From positions 1 through 46,044 of the forward strand of contig CAIUSO010000120.1 in the NCBI GenBank assembly GCA_903901875.1: a stretch of DNA of 46,044 nucleotides, in the 5' to 3' direction. A program made the position numbers and the translations under genes. The stretch is from an uncultured Geobacteraceae bacterium (GTDB lineage: Bacteria > Desulfobacterota > Desulfuromonadia > Geobacterales > Pseudopelobacteraceae). Below the pieces are notes generated by a model, which saw only the letters and a program-made list of their open reading frames with translations, had not been told where the DNA came from and did no database searches. Of the stretch, positions 38,253 through 46,044 are shown in pieces (position 1 is the first letter of the stretch; the number at the start of each line of letters is the position of its first letter).

Positions 38253-39458
38253 TTATCCGTTCATTACCGCAGCGGCCAGAGCGGCAACATCCCCCATCGC
38301 CCTCACATCATGGACCCGGATAATGGCAGCACCATGGGACACGGCGAGGGCAACGGCGGCGGCGGTACCGAACAGCCGCTCCTCCGTATGTTCGCGCCCC
38401 AGGGTGGCACCGATGAATGATTTCCGTGACGGACCGACCAGCAGGGGGAGACCGAAACCGGACAATTCTGACAACCGCCGGATAATTTCCAGGTTGCCGA
38501 CCACACTCTTGCCAAACCCGATGCCGGGGTCCAGAGCGATACAGTCATCGGCAACACCGGCACCACGGGCCCGCTCCAAAGAAACGGCCAGGCTCGCCAT
38601 CAGTTCACCCATGAGATCAACGTAGTCGGTATTCTGCTGCATTTTATCGGGGGTACCACGGGTATGCATCAACACCACCCCCGCCCCTGTCGCTGCGGCC
38701 ACCGTGGCAATTCGGGGATCAAAGGCACATCCACTGATATCGTTGATGATTTCAGCACCGGCCCCCATTGCCCGTTCGGCAACCGTGCTCTTCCAGGTGT
38801 CTACCGAAATGGCACACCTGAGAGTACCGGCCAGGGACTCCATAACCGGAATAATCCGGGAAAGCTCCTCTTCAGCAGAAACCAACTCTGCTCCCGGACG
38901 GGTACTTTCACCACCAATATCGATGATATCAGCCCCCTCCGCCTCCATCTGAAGTGCTCTTTCAACGGCCTTGTCCTGTTCAAAGGCGCGCCCCCCGTCT
39001 GAAAACGAGTCGGGAGTCACATTGAGAATGCCCATGATCAATGGCCGCTGTAACGGCAGTAGCCGTTGCGACGTTTTCCACCCTGCCGGTTTGATTAAAA
39101 TCCGTTTCAGCAGTTCGTCGAGCTCTCCTGCCAGCCGGGAGAGGCCAAACGGCTGTACGGACAGTTTCCGGGAGAGCCGGGAGAGTTGTTTCGCCGTACC
39201 GATCAACAGGCAATCGGTCCGGTCAATGCTGCACGCCACCGTTCCCCGCGCCACGGCCGCATCCCCCCCCACCGACAGCATCTCCTGTTTGAGGATGTTG
39301 GCCTGTCGGCACTGGAGGTCAGAAAGTTGCACACAGATGGTGCGCATTTTGGGTGCCATCTCGGTGATACCAGAGGGATCGACTCCGATTCGCCCCAACT
39401 CACGGGATGCCTGCTTTACCGTTTCAACAACCAGCAATCGGGGGGTAAAACCGGGCAT
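38253..39458 (-). CDS. folP: Dihydropteroate synthase with N-terminal extension
   Basis: A 401-residue protein. The DHPS barrel starts near residue 135 (I-M-G-I-L-N-V-T-P-D-S-F-S-D-G-G), continues with D-I-G-G-E-S-T-R-P-G, and ends with a phosphate-site segment in V-G-P-S-R-K-S-F-I-G and R-V-H-D-V. It joins pABA to dihydropterin pyrophosphate in folate synthesis. The first 130 residues are an extra domain of no known role, rich in Leu and Arg, that is not in E. coli FolP (282 residues). It starts two bases after the ftsH stop. Confidence 0.93.
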   Translation of the reverse strand: MPGFTPRLLVVETVKQASRELGRIGVDPSGITEMAPKMRTICVQLSDLQCRQANILKQEMLSVGGDAAVARGTVACSIDRTDCLLIGTAKQLSRLSRKLSVQPFGLSRLAGELDELLKRILIKPAGWKTSQRLLPLQRPLIMGILNVTPDSFSDGGRAFEQDKAVERALQMEAEGADIIDIGGESTRPGAELVSAEEELSRIIPVMESLAGTLRCAISVDTWKSTVAERAMGAGAEIINDISGCAFDPRIATVAAATGAGVVLMHTRGTPDKMQQNTDYVDLMGELMASLAVSLERARGAGVADDCIALDPGIGFGKSVVGNLEIIRRLSELSGFGLPLLVGPSRKSFIGATLGREHTEERLFGTAAAVALAVSHGAAIIRVHDVRAMGDVAALAAAVMNG

Positions 39459-39459
39459 A

Positions 39460-41313
39460 TCAGGCAGTTATATCTGCGTGAACCGCCTGTACCGGCGCAG
39501 CATCGGTCTGAGACAAGGTACCGGACGCGATAATCTCGTCAACCTGGTCACCGCTCAGATTTTCCTTCTCGATCAGGCATACCGAAAGCGCATGGAGCGA
39601 CGGGAGGTTTTCACGGAGCAATCTGACCGCCCGCTCATAGGATTCGTCAACGATACGTTTGATTTCATCGTCAATATGCTCGGCGGTTTTTTCGCTGAAG
39701 TTTTTATGCATGGCCATTTCCCTGCCGAGAAAGATCGACTCGTCTTTCTTACCGAAGGAAAGTGGGCCCATTTTATCACTCATACCCCATTCACAGACCA
39801 TCTTGCGGGCCATATCGGTGGCACGCTCTATGTCATTACCGGCACCGGTGGTGAAGGTATCAAAGATCAGCTCCTCGGCGGCACGCCCCCCCATCAGGAC
39901 GGCAATACGTGCCAGCAGGGATTCCCGTGAGTAACTGTGTTTGTCCTCAATGGGGAGCTGCATGGTAACACCAAGTGCCCGGCCACGGGGAATAATGGAT
40001 ACCTTGTGAATCGGGTCCGTACCGGGAACAAGCTTCGCCACCAGCGTATGTCCGGCCTCATGGAAGGCGGTGCTCTTCTTCTCTTCGTCAGAGATCACCA
40101 TGCTGCGTCGTTCTGCACCCATGAGGACCTTATCCTTGGCACTATCAAAGTCGGAAGATTCGGCAACGGTTTTGTTCATACGCGCAGCCAGGAGAGCCGC
40201 TTCGTTAACCAGATTAGCCAGGTCGGCACCGGAAAATCCGGGGGTGCCACGGGCAATAACGGCCAGATCGACATCGGCCGACAGTGGTACTTTTTTGGAG
40301 TGCACCTTCAAGATCATCTCGCGCCCTTTGACATCGGGGCGGGGAACCACGACCTGACGGTCAAAACGACCGGGACGAAGCAGGGCCGGATCAAGAACAT
40401 CGGGGCGGTTGGTTGCGGCGATCAGGATAACCCCTTCGTTGGACTCAAAACCGTCCATTTCCACCAACAACTGATTAAGTGTCTGCTCACGCTCGTCGTG
40501 GCCGCCACCCATGCCGGCACCACGATGGCGGCCAACAGCGTCAATTTCATCAATAAAAATGATACAGGGGGCACTCTTTTTACCCTGGAGAAACAGGTCA
40601 CGGACCCGACTGGCCCCCACGCCGACAAACATTTCCACAAAATCGGAACCTGAGATGGAAAAGAACGGAACGCCCGCTTCACCGGCAACCGCACGGGCCA
40701 GCAACGTCTTACCGGTACCGGGAGGGCCAACCAGCAGCACCCCCTTGGGAATTTTCCCCCCCAACGCGGTAAATTTCTTCGGTTCCTTCAGAAACGCAAT
40801 AATTTCTTCAAGTTCTTCCTTGGCTTCTTCAATACCGGCAACATCTTCAAAGGTAATTTTTCCCTGGGCTTCGGTCAGCAGTTTAGCACGGCTTTTGCCA
40901 AAGGACATGGCCTTGCCCCCCCCCATCTGCATTTGACGCATGAAAAAGATCCAGACGCCAACCAGCAATATCAGAGGAAACCAGGAGATAAAAATCGAGA
41001 ACCAGGAGAATTTTTCCTCTTCCGGCTTGGCGTTGATAACTACTTTTTTATCAAGCAATTTTTGGGTCAGGTCCGCATCGGAATAGGGCTTGTAGGTATG
41101 AAACTCCTTGCCATCCTTTCCATCAAACTTTCCGGAAATATCATTCCCCTGAATAGTGACCGACGTAATCTTACCCGATTCAACCTGGGTGATAAAATCA
41201 CTGAAATTAAGCTTTTCCGCAGTGGTACGCGGTTTGTTAAACATATTAAACAGCAGGATCATCATCAGACTGATAACCAGCCAGAGTGAAAGATTTTTAT
41301 AAAACTGGTTCAA
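39460..41313 (-). CDS. ftsH: ATP-dependent zinc metalloprotease FtsH
   Basis: A 617-residue membrane AAA protease. Two membrane segments (about 8-25 and 110-130) flank a periplasmic domain. The AAA module has [14 protein letters not shown] and an arginine-finger R-P-G-R-F-D-R, and the protease site is H-E-A-G-H. I start at TTG 41313 ([10 protein letters not shown]), preceded by GGGGG; the longer frame up to 41370 has no conserved residues. It degrades misfolded membrane proteins and short-lived regulators. It heads the ftsH-folP-cdaA-glmM run; the usual upstream tilS is absent. Confidence 0.95.
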   Translation of the reverse strand: MNQFYKNLSLWLVISLMMILLFNMFNKPRTTAEKLNFSDFITQVESGKITSVTIQGNDISGKFDGKDGKEFHTYKPYSDADLTQKLLDKKVVINAKPEEEKFSWFSIFISWFPLILLVGVWIFFMRQMQMGGGKAMSFGKSRAKLLTEAQGKITFEDVAGIEEAKEELEEIIAFLKEPKKFTALGGKIPKGVLLVGPPGTGKTLLARAVAGEAGVPFFSISGSDFVEMFVGVGASRVRDLFLQGKKSAPCIIFIDEIDAVGRHRGAGMGGGHDEREQTLNQLLVEMDGFESNEGVILIAATNRPDVLDPALLRPGRFDRQVVVPRPDVKGREMILKVHSKKVPLSADVDLAVIARGTPGFSGADLANLVNEAALLAARMNKTVAESSDFDSAKDKVLMGAERRSMVISDEEKKSTAFHEAGHTLVAKLVPGTDPIHKVSIIPRGRALGVTMQLPIEDKHSYSRESLLARIAVLMGGRAAEELIFDTFTTGAGNDIERATDMARKMVCEWGMSDKMGPLSFGKKDESIFLGREMAMHKNFSEKTAEHIDDEIKRIVDESYERAVRLLRENLPSLHALSVCLIEKENLSGDQVDEIIASGTLSQTDAAPVQAVHADITA

Positions 41314-41537
41314 AGTAAACCCCCATGTATGTGTGTATCTCTGTCGTTGAAAATTTCGTGAAGATACCACAGTCCGGCTTTATTTGACAAGCCCAAACGA
41401 CCAGACGACTGAATTTGTCCCCTTGAAATTATTCGACAAAGGCGTAGTATGAATCGGCGTTGTGCTGGTATGCAGCAACACCGGCAGATGTACTATTTAC
41501 ATAGTGAGAGAAAAACACACAAACCCCGGAGGTTCAG

Positions 41538-42422
41538 ATGAACAGGCGTACATTTTTAAAAGCCGGAGGTGCAGCACTCCTTATGGCACCGTCACTGGTA
41601 ACCGAGGCGGTCTCAGCTCGGGAACCTTCTCTTGTTGCGGTTGCCGAGGGGAGCGATTTTGCCGCCATCACCCGAAGGGCGATTCACGGGGTCGGGGGCA
41701 TGAAGCGTTTTGTCAAACCGGGCGATATTGTGGTGGTCAAGCCGAACATGGGGTGGGACCGCACCACTGATCAGGGTGCCAACACACATCCACTGGTGGT
41801 CCGTGCCGTGGTTGAAGAGTGTCTGGCGGCAGGGGCAAAGCGGGTCAAGGTCTTTGACAACACCTGCAATGATGCTCGCCGCTGCTACGTCAATAGCGGC
41901 ATTGAGGGTGCCTTGAAGGGGATGAAGGGGGTCACGTGCACGCATATTGAAAAAGAGCGTTTTAAAATGGTCACCCTGAACGGCTCTTTTCTCAAGGAAT
42001 GGGAACTCTATGATGAAGCACTCTCCGCAGACGTGTACATCAATGTTCCGGTGGCCAAGCACCACGGCCTTTCAAAACTGACCCTGGGGCTGAAGAATGT
42101 CATGGGAATCATGGGGGGTAACCGGGGGTATATCCATCGAAATATTGACATAGCCCTGGCCGATATCAACGCCCATGTCAAAAGTCACCTGACCGTCATT
42201 GACGCCACCAGGATACTCACTGCCCATGGCCCCCAGGGGGGAAGCATGGCCGATGTCAAAGTGCTTAACAAGGTAATTGCCTCAACCGATACGGTAGCTG
42301 CCGATGCCTACGCCACCACACTGTTCGGCCTGAAACCGGCAGATATTGCCGTAACGGTTGCCGCATTCAAACGGGGACTTGGGGAGATGAATCTGGATAA
42401 AATACGGGTCATAAAGGTATAA
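41538..42422 (+). CDS. DUF362 family protein with Tat signal
   Basis: A 294-residue DUF362 protein. The N-terminus N-R-R-T-F-L-K-A-G-G-A-A-L-L is a twin-arginine signal, so the folded protein is exported, probably with a bound cofactor. Conserved DUF362 features are visible: V-V-V-K-P-N-M-G-W, T-H-P-L-V-V-R-A-V-V, N-V-P-V-A-K-H-H-G-L-S-K-L-T-L-G-L-K-N-V-M-G and D-A-Y-A-T-T-L-F-G. A short iron-sulfur motif is absent. ATG 41538 follows CCGGAGGTTCAG. It ends three bases before the polyferredoxin gene, so they form one unit. The function of the family is not established; an electron-carrying or cluster-binding role is inferred from the neighbour. Confidence 0.85.
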   Translation: MNRRTFLKAGGAALLMAPSLVTEAVSAREPSLVAVAEGSDFAAITRRAIHGVGGMKRFVKPGDIVVVKPNMGWDRTTDQGANTHPLVVRAVVEECLAAGAKRVKVFDNTCNDARRCYVNSGIEGALKGMKGVTCTHIEKERFKMVTLNGSFLKEWELYDEALSADVYINVPVAKHHGLSKLTLGLKNVMGIMGGNRGYIHRNIDIALADINAHVKSHLTVIDATRILTAHGPQGGSMADVKVLNKVIASTDTVAADAYATTLFGLKPADIAVTVAAFKRGLGEMNLDKIRVIKV

Positions 42423-42425
42423 CCG

Positions 42426-43979
42426 ATGAAAATAGCTCCGTCCCGAATCAGCCAGCATCTTTTCCTTATGCTCTTCCTTCTACTGTTCGTTCAGACCGAA
42501 TATCGGGGACAGGACGAGATCAATGCAGCCGTTAATGCATTTTTCAGGATCGACCCGCTCGTTCTGTTCAGTTACCTGCTGGCAGTAAAATCCTGGAGCT
42601 GGTTACTGCTGCCGGCACTACTGATGGTGGTGGCAACCGTTCTGTTGGGGCGTTTTTTCTGCAGTTGGATCTGCCCCCTCGGAACCATTCTCGACCTGGT
42701 CACCAGCTGGATACCCAAAAGTGCTCCCCTCAAAATTTTGAAAGGTACGACCAAATACTGGCTGCTCCTCCCCCTGCTCTTTTCCTCGCTTTTCAATCTC
42801 AACCTCAGCGGCCTGCTGGACCCTATCGCCCTCCTGCTGCGTGCCCTTACCTTTCTGCTCTACCCCCTGCTGGGGCTTTCGGCCCGGGAGGGGTGGGTGG
42901 CACTGTACCACCTGATCGGTGAAAAACGCGACGGGGTGGCCCCGGCATACAATCTGATACGGGATCACCTGTTGCCATTCCGTGATACCCTCTACCCGCT
43001 GGCACTCCTCTCGGCACTCCTTTTTCTGGCCATTATCGCCCTGGAACGCTTTGAAACACGAAACTGGTGCCGCAATCTCTGCCCCCTGGGCACGCTCCTC
43101 GGCTGGCTCGGAAGTTTTTCCCTGTTGAGACGACTGCCCACCGGAACATGCGCTGACTGCGGACGTTGCAGCGAACTCTGCCCAACCGCCTTCGATACGG
43201 GACAGTTCAGAAAAGTGGATTGCCTGCTCTGCATGGAGTGTACTGCGGGATGCCCCCATGACAGGGCCACCTTCCGGTTCTCCTTAAAAGCGGGCCGCAC
43301 GTTTCCCCATGTACCGGAGCGTCGATTGCTGCTGGGCACCATGGCCGGTGGTCTTCTTCTGGCACTCCCCACCCGTTTTCGCACTCCTGAACAGCAGAGC
43401 CGTCTCCTGCGCCCCCCCGGCGTCCGGAGTGAGGACGACTTCCTGAGAAAATGTGTCCGCTGCGGCGAATGCATGAAAGTATGCCTGAAAAACGCCCTCT
43501 ACCCGGCAACCTATCAGGCCGGAGTTGAAGGTATCTACACCCCGCTGGTCATTCCCCGCCTCGGCTATTGCGAATACAACTGCACCCTCTGCGGCCAGGT
43601 CTGTCCCACCGGTGCCATCCCCCGCCTGCCGGTTGAAGCAAAACGGAGGGAGGTTATCGGCAAAGCCGTCTTTGACCGGAATCATTGTCTCCCCTTTGCC
43701 CGCAGGACTGACTGCATCGTCTGTGAAGAGCACTGTCCGATTCCTGAAAAGGCCATCCGTTCCCGAAATGTCACGGTCATGGCAATGGACGGAACGACCA
43801 GAACCATCAAGGAACCGTACATAATGGATGACCTGTGCAATGGCTGCGGCATCTGTGAAAACGTCTGCCCACTGGAGACGAAACCGGGCATAGAAATTTT
43901 TGCGGTAAAAAATCATACGCCGATTTCCCCGCCAGTGAGCAGTGAGAGTCCGACTAACTCCGATCCGTACGCGAACTAA
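42426..43979 (+). CDS. Membrane polyferredoxin, NapH-NapG-like fusion
   Basis: A 517-residue protein in two parts. The first (1-290) resembles NapH/MauN: membrane helices near 10-22, 45-75, 110-150 and 190-207, two C-x3-C-P motifs (Cys79/83, Cys215/219), and two 4Fe-4S motifs (Cys242-252, Cys266-276). The second (295-517) resembles NapG/MauM: a twin-arginine segment R-R-L-L-L-G (299-304) with a hydrophobic stretch to about 316, L-L-R-P-P-G-V-R, and four more 4Fe-4S motifs (Cys343-353, 382-393, 430-437 with an outlying Cys421, 471-481). NapH passes quinol electrons to the periplasmic NapG, so fusion gives a one-piece route across the membrane. The acceptor is not known; the partner may be the DUF362 protein just upstream. 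Confidence 0.87.
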   Translation: MKIAPSRISQHLFLMLFLLLFVQTEYRGQDEINAAVNAFFRIDPLVLFSYLLAVKSWSWLLLPALLMVVATVLLGRFFCSWICPLGTILDLVTSWIPKSAPLKILKGTTKYWLLLPLLFSSLFNLNLSGLLDPIALLLRALTFLLYPLLGLSAREGWVALYHLIGEKRDGVAPAYNLIRDHLLPFRDTLYPLALLSALLFLAIIALERFETRNWCRNLCPLGTLLGWLGSFSLLRRLPTGTCADCGRCSELCPTAFDTGQFRKVDCLLCMECTAGCPHDRATFRFSLKAGRTFPHVPERRLLLGTMAGGLLLALPTRFRTPEQQSRLLRPPGVRSEDDFLRKCVRCGECMKVCLKNALYPATYQAGVEGIYTPLVIPRLGYCEYNCTLCGQVCPTGAIPRLPVEAKRREVIGKAVFDRNHCLPFARRTDCIVCEEHCPIPEKAIRSRNVTVMAMDGTTRTIKEPYIMDDLCNGCGICENVCPLETKPGIEIFAVKNHTPISPPVSSESPTNSDPYAN

Positions 43980-44129
43980 CGTCACATCCCCGTAATCCGC
44001 AAGTATTATTCATGCCTTAACCTATTTTTGACACTGTAATAAAAAACATTAGTTGTTGAAGGATGTTACAAACTCAATTTTCGTCAAGTGGCACTACATT
44101 TTATTTTATCAGCGTCAAAGAGTCAGTTT

Positions 44130-44890
44130 TTTTACACCTCCCGGTGTGGCAGACATTTTCAGGATGCTGTATATACCTTTCAGTTCTGGTTCCGCCACGG
44201 TGGCCTTACGAATATGTAGTATAAGAAATGGTACGAAAGTGTTTTGCCTTCCTGGCGGGGCACGAATCGTTTGCCGCTGCGGAAGGTGCCATTGGCTTGG
44301 CACGTTCGGCCAACAAGGCTCGCACGGAACCTTTAAGAGTGATTCTAAATGGTCTTGGAAAGGATGCGGCACAAATTATATCCCGCATCAATGGCTTTAC
44401 CTACGTGCAGACTCAATTTGATTATGCCACAGGAAACCTGGCGATAGTGAAAGAAGTGGCTTATTCAAAGGGCGAAAAGTCAAAGGTTCGTTGTTATGGT
44501 GCCGATGACGTGCGTGAAGGAGTTGCCATCAATCATCACGAAGGCGTGGATGTTTCCATTACCGGGAACTCCACCAATCCGACCCGTTTTCAGCATCCGG
44601 TTGCAGGGACATACAAGAAAGAATGCCTGGAACAGGGAAAGAAATACTTTTCCGTTGCATCGGGAGGTGGTACCGGTCGGACACTACACCCTGATAACAT
44701 GGGTGCTGGTCCAGCGTCTTATGGCATGACCGATACTATGGGCAGAATGCACTCGGATGCCCAGTTTGCCGGTTCTTCCTCAGTTCCTGCACACGTTGAA
44801 ATGATGGGGTTTCTCGGAATGGGTAACAATCCAATGGTAGGGGCATCGGTAGCTGTAGCAGTGGCGTTGGAAGGTGCCCTGAACAACTGA
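44130..44890 (+). pseudogene. GGGtGRT-family protein, N-terminally decayed
   Basis: From ATG 44228 a 220-residue frame matches the GGGtGRT protein family: C-F-A-F-L-A-G-H-E-S-F-A-A-A-E-G, G-Y/N-G-D-stretch V-S-I-T-G-N-S-T-N-P-T-R-F-Q-H-P, the name-giving G-G-G-T-G-R-T-L-H-P-D-N and G-M-G-N-N-P-M-V-G-A-S-V. Full-length members are about 330 residues, so the first 110 or so are lost. A stop (TAA 44222) lies two codons before the ATG, which has no ribosome site. In the 100 bases before it, other frames hold possible leftovers (S-F-F-T-P-P-G-V-A-D near 44130 and H-G-G-L-T-N-M near 44197), suggesting frameshift decay rather than a new gene. Function of the family unknown. Confidence 0.75.
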
Positions 44891-45100
44891 TGATGTGGCA
44901 ACCATTAAAGGCATTCAGGCTGATTGGGCTGGAATCTGTAGATTTAAAATCGCGAAGTTTGGGAGCCGCGTAGGCTCAATGTGCGTAGGTTTGAATGAGT
45001 CGCCAACCTCACCAAATTCACCGGTAATCTTTGTTGAAGTCATGGATTAAAGAAACTGTCGTGTAAGTAAGAATTAACCGTACAACCGCATGAGGTGATA

Positions 45101-45868
45101 ATGATCGGAGCAATTGCAGGGGACATAATTGGGTCGCGGTTTGAGTTCAATCCAATCAAAACAACGGAGTTTGAGCTATTCGGCCCCGGTTGCCGCTTTA
45201 CGGACGATACCGTATTAACGGTGGCACTGGCAGAAGCAATAATTTGGGAAAAGGATTATTGCGAACTGCTGAAACAGTATTACCATCGCTACCCCGATGC
45301 CGGTTATGGTGGCACGTTCATAAAATGGGCGGCGGACAAATCGTATACCAAACCGTACAACAGCTTTGGTAACGGTGCAGCCATGCGGATTAGCCCGGTG
45401 GGGTTCTACTACGATACCTTGGAAGAAGTGCTGGCAAAAGCTGAACTATTCACCTCTGTCACTCACGACCATCCGGAGGGCATTAAGGGGGCGCAGGCAA
45501 CGGCAACAGCTATTTTTCTCGCCCGCAACGGAAGCTCAAAAGATGAAATCCGGCGTTATGTGACTGAGACTTTTAGTTATGATCTGAGCCGCACCTGTGA
45601 TCAGATTCGCCCAGGATACACGTTTGACGTGACCTGTCAGGGAAGCGTACCCGAGGCGATCATCTGCTTTCTTGAGTCAAGCGACTATGAAAGTGCGGTC
45701 CGTCTGGCAGTATCACTTGGCGGAGATAGCGATACGCAAGCGTGCATAGCTGGCGGCATTGCCGAAGGTTTTTATGGGATGCCGAAATGGATTGAGGAAA
45801 AAGCTCGGTGCTATCTTGATTCACAGTTGCAAAAGGGGAGTCAAAGGAGTCAAAGGGGACTTTGTTGA
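45101..45868 (+). CDS. ADP-ribosylglycohydrolase family protein
   Basis: A 255-residue DraG/ARH-like hydrolase. The binuclear metal site is visible: F-T-D-D-T at residues 34-38 and G-G-D-S-D-T-Q-A in the last quarter, with G-A-I-A-G-D near the N-terminus. These enzymes remove ADP-ribose from arginine or other acceptors. I start at ATG 45101, three bases after GAGGTG; the GTG at 45095 is part of that ribosome site. The extreme C-terminus (G-S-Q-R-S-Q-R-G-L-C) comes from a short gagtcaaagg direct repeat and looks extraneous. No ADP-ribosyltransferase is in the window. It stands between two decaying genes, so recent arrival is likely. Confidence 0.88.
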   Translation: MIGAIAGDIIGSRFEFNPIKTTEFELFGPGCRFTDDTVLTVALAEAIIWEKDYCELLKQYYHRYPDAGYGGTFIKWAADKSYTKPYNSFGNGAAMRISPVGFYYDTLEEVLAKAELFTSVTHDHPEGIKGAQATATAIFLARNGSSKDEIRRYVTETFSYDLSRTCDQIRPGYTFDVTCQGSVPEAIICFLESSDYESAVRLAVSLGGDSDTQACIAGGIAEGFYGMPKWIEEKARCYLDSQLQKGSQRSQRGLC

Positions 45869-45907
45869 TTAGTTGCCCAACTTGATTTCTTCTGCTATCT
45901 TTCGCTC

Positions 45908-46044
45908 ATGCCCCGTACAGCACGCATAGACATCCCCGGTTTGTTGCAGCACGTTAGAGTTCGCGGAATCGAGCGACGGGATATTTTATCGACAACAATG
46001 ACCGCCGCTTGTTCCTTGAACGTCTCTCCAAACTTATTGTCGAA
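45908..46044 (+). pseudogene. IS200/REP-associated (Y1) transposase, partial and frameshifted
   Basis: The gene begins M-P-R-T-A-R-I-D-I-P-G-L-L-Q-H-V-R-V-R-G, which is the start of REP-associated tyrosine transposases. The first frame keeps homology through I-E-R-R-D-I. After the T-run at 45984-45987 homology moves to the next frame (D-N-N-D-R-R-L-F-L-E-R-L-S-K-L-I-V-E), as though one T were lost. The rest of the gene is beyond the window. Confidence 0.75.

Noticed and set aside
42618-43985. Open frames on the minus strand opposite the polyferredoxin gene, over 200 codons each
   Set aside because: They are low-complexity shadows of a cysteine-rich coding sequence, with no ribosome site.
44053-44421. 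122-codon plus-strand frame as a separate gene
   Set aside because: It has no coherent domain; it overlaps the GGGtGRT remnant in another frame and its middle looks like decayed N-terminal codons of that gene.

Overview
The window is a gene-dense stretch of chromosome from a Gram-negative anaerobe, most likely of the Geobacter/Desulfuromonas group (Desulfobacterota). The evidence is a ferredoxin-linked 2-oxoacid oxidoreductase beside malate and isocitrate dehydrogenases, a futalosine-pathway menaquinone gene (mqnA), a PxxKW cysteine-rich protein, and gene orders I recall from Geobacter (aroK-aroB-TPR-roadblock-aroQ-peptidase-accB-accC; icd-mdh-kor; ftsH-folP-cdaA-glmM-pdxJ-acpS-nnr-tsaE-lysC). 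I ran no searches and computed no GC content.

Left end (1-6600). A decayed tyrosine integrase ends 16 bases short of the CCA end of a tRNA-Gly(CCC) gene, which looks like the scar of a tRNA-targeted island. It is followed by an orphan PAS-PAS-PAS hybrid histidine kinase, a perfect bidirectional terminator, a CBS-pair protein, a HEPN/MNT (HepT/MntA-like) toxin-antitoxin pair, a lone TrpG/PabA-type glutaminase, a PxxKW cysteine-rich protein and a Nudix hydrolase.

Middle (6600-30250), all on the minus strand. The units are tolC-mqnA; a shikimate/fatty-acid run (aroK, aroB, TPR protein, roadblock/MglB-like protein, aroQ, M24 peptidase, accB, accC, gcvH) closed by a strong terminator; a small outer-membrane barrel and a RIO1-type kinase; the korDABC operon; mdh with two unrelated isocitrate dehydrogenases in tandem (dimeric long-form and monomeric), preceded by a candidate promoter overlapped by a palindrome; and lepA, lepB, aspS and a LysM lipoprotein. 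Together these cover the 2-oxoglutarate branch of the TCA cycle, menaquinone and chorismate supply, fatty-acid initiation and core translation and secretion functions.

Right part (30250-46044). tadA (+) faces lysC (-) across a block of four palindromic elements. A long minus-strand housekeeping run reads ftsH, folP, cdaA, glmM, pdxJ, acpS, nnr, a CBS protein, tsaE, lysC. Divergent from ftsH is a two-gene unit: a Tat-signal DUF362 protein and a membrane polyferredoxin that looks like NapH fused to NapG, with an internal twin-arginine segment. The extreme right is accessory or decaying DNA: a 5'-truncated GGGtGRT-family gene, an ADP-ribosylglycohydrolase, and the start of an IS200/REP-type (Y1) transposase with an apparent one-base frameshift.

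The most unusual items are the NapH-NapG-like fusion with DUF362, the doubled isocitrate dehydrogenase with its palindrome-overlapped promoter, the complete HepT/MntA motif pair, the island scar at tRNA-Gly, and the GGGtGRT remnant. I do not see one clearly undescribed multi-gene system; the DUF362/polyferredoxin unit is the best candidate for a poorly characterised one.
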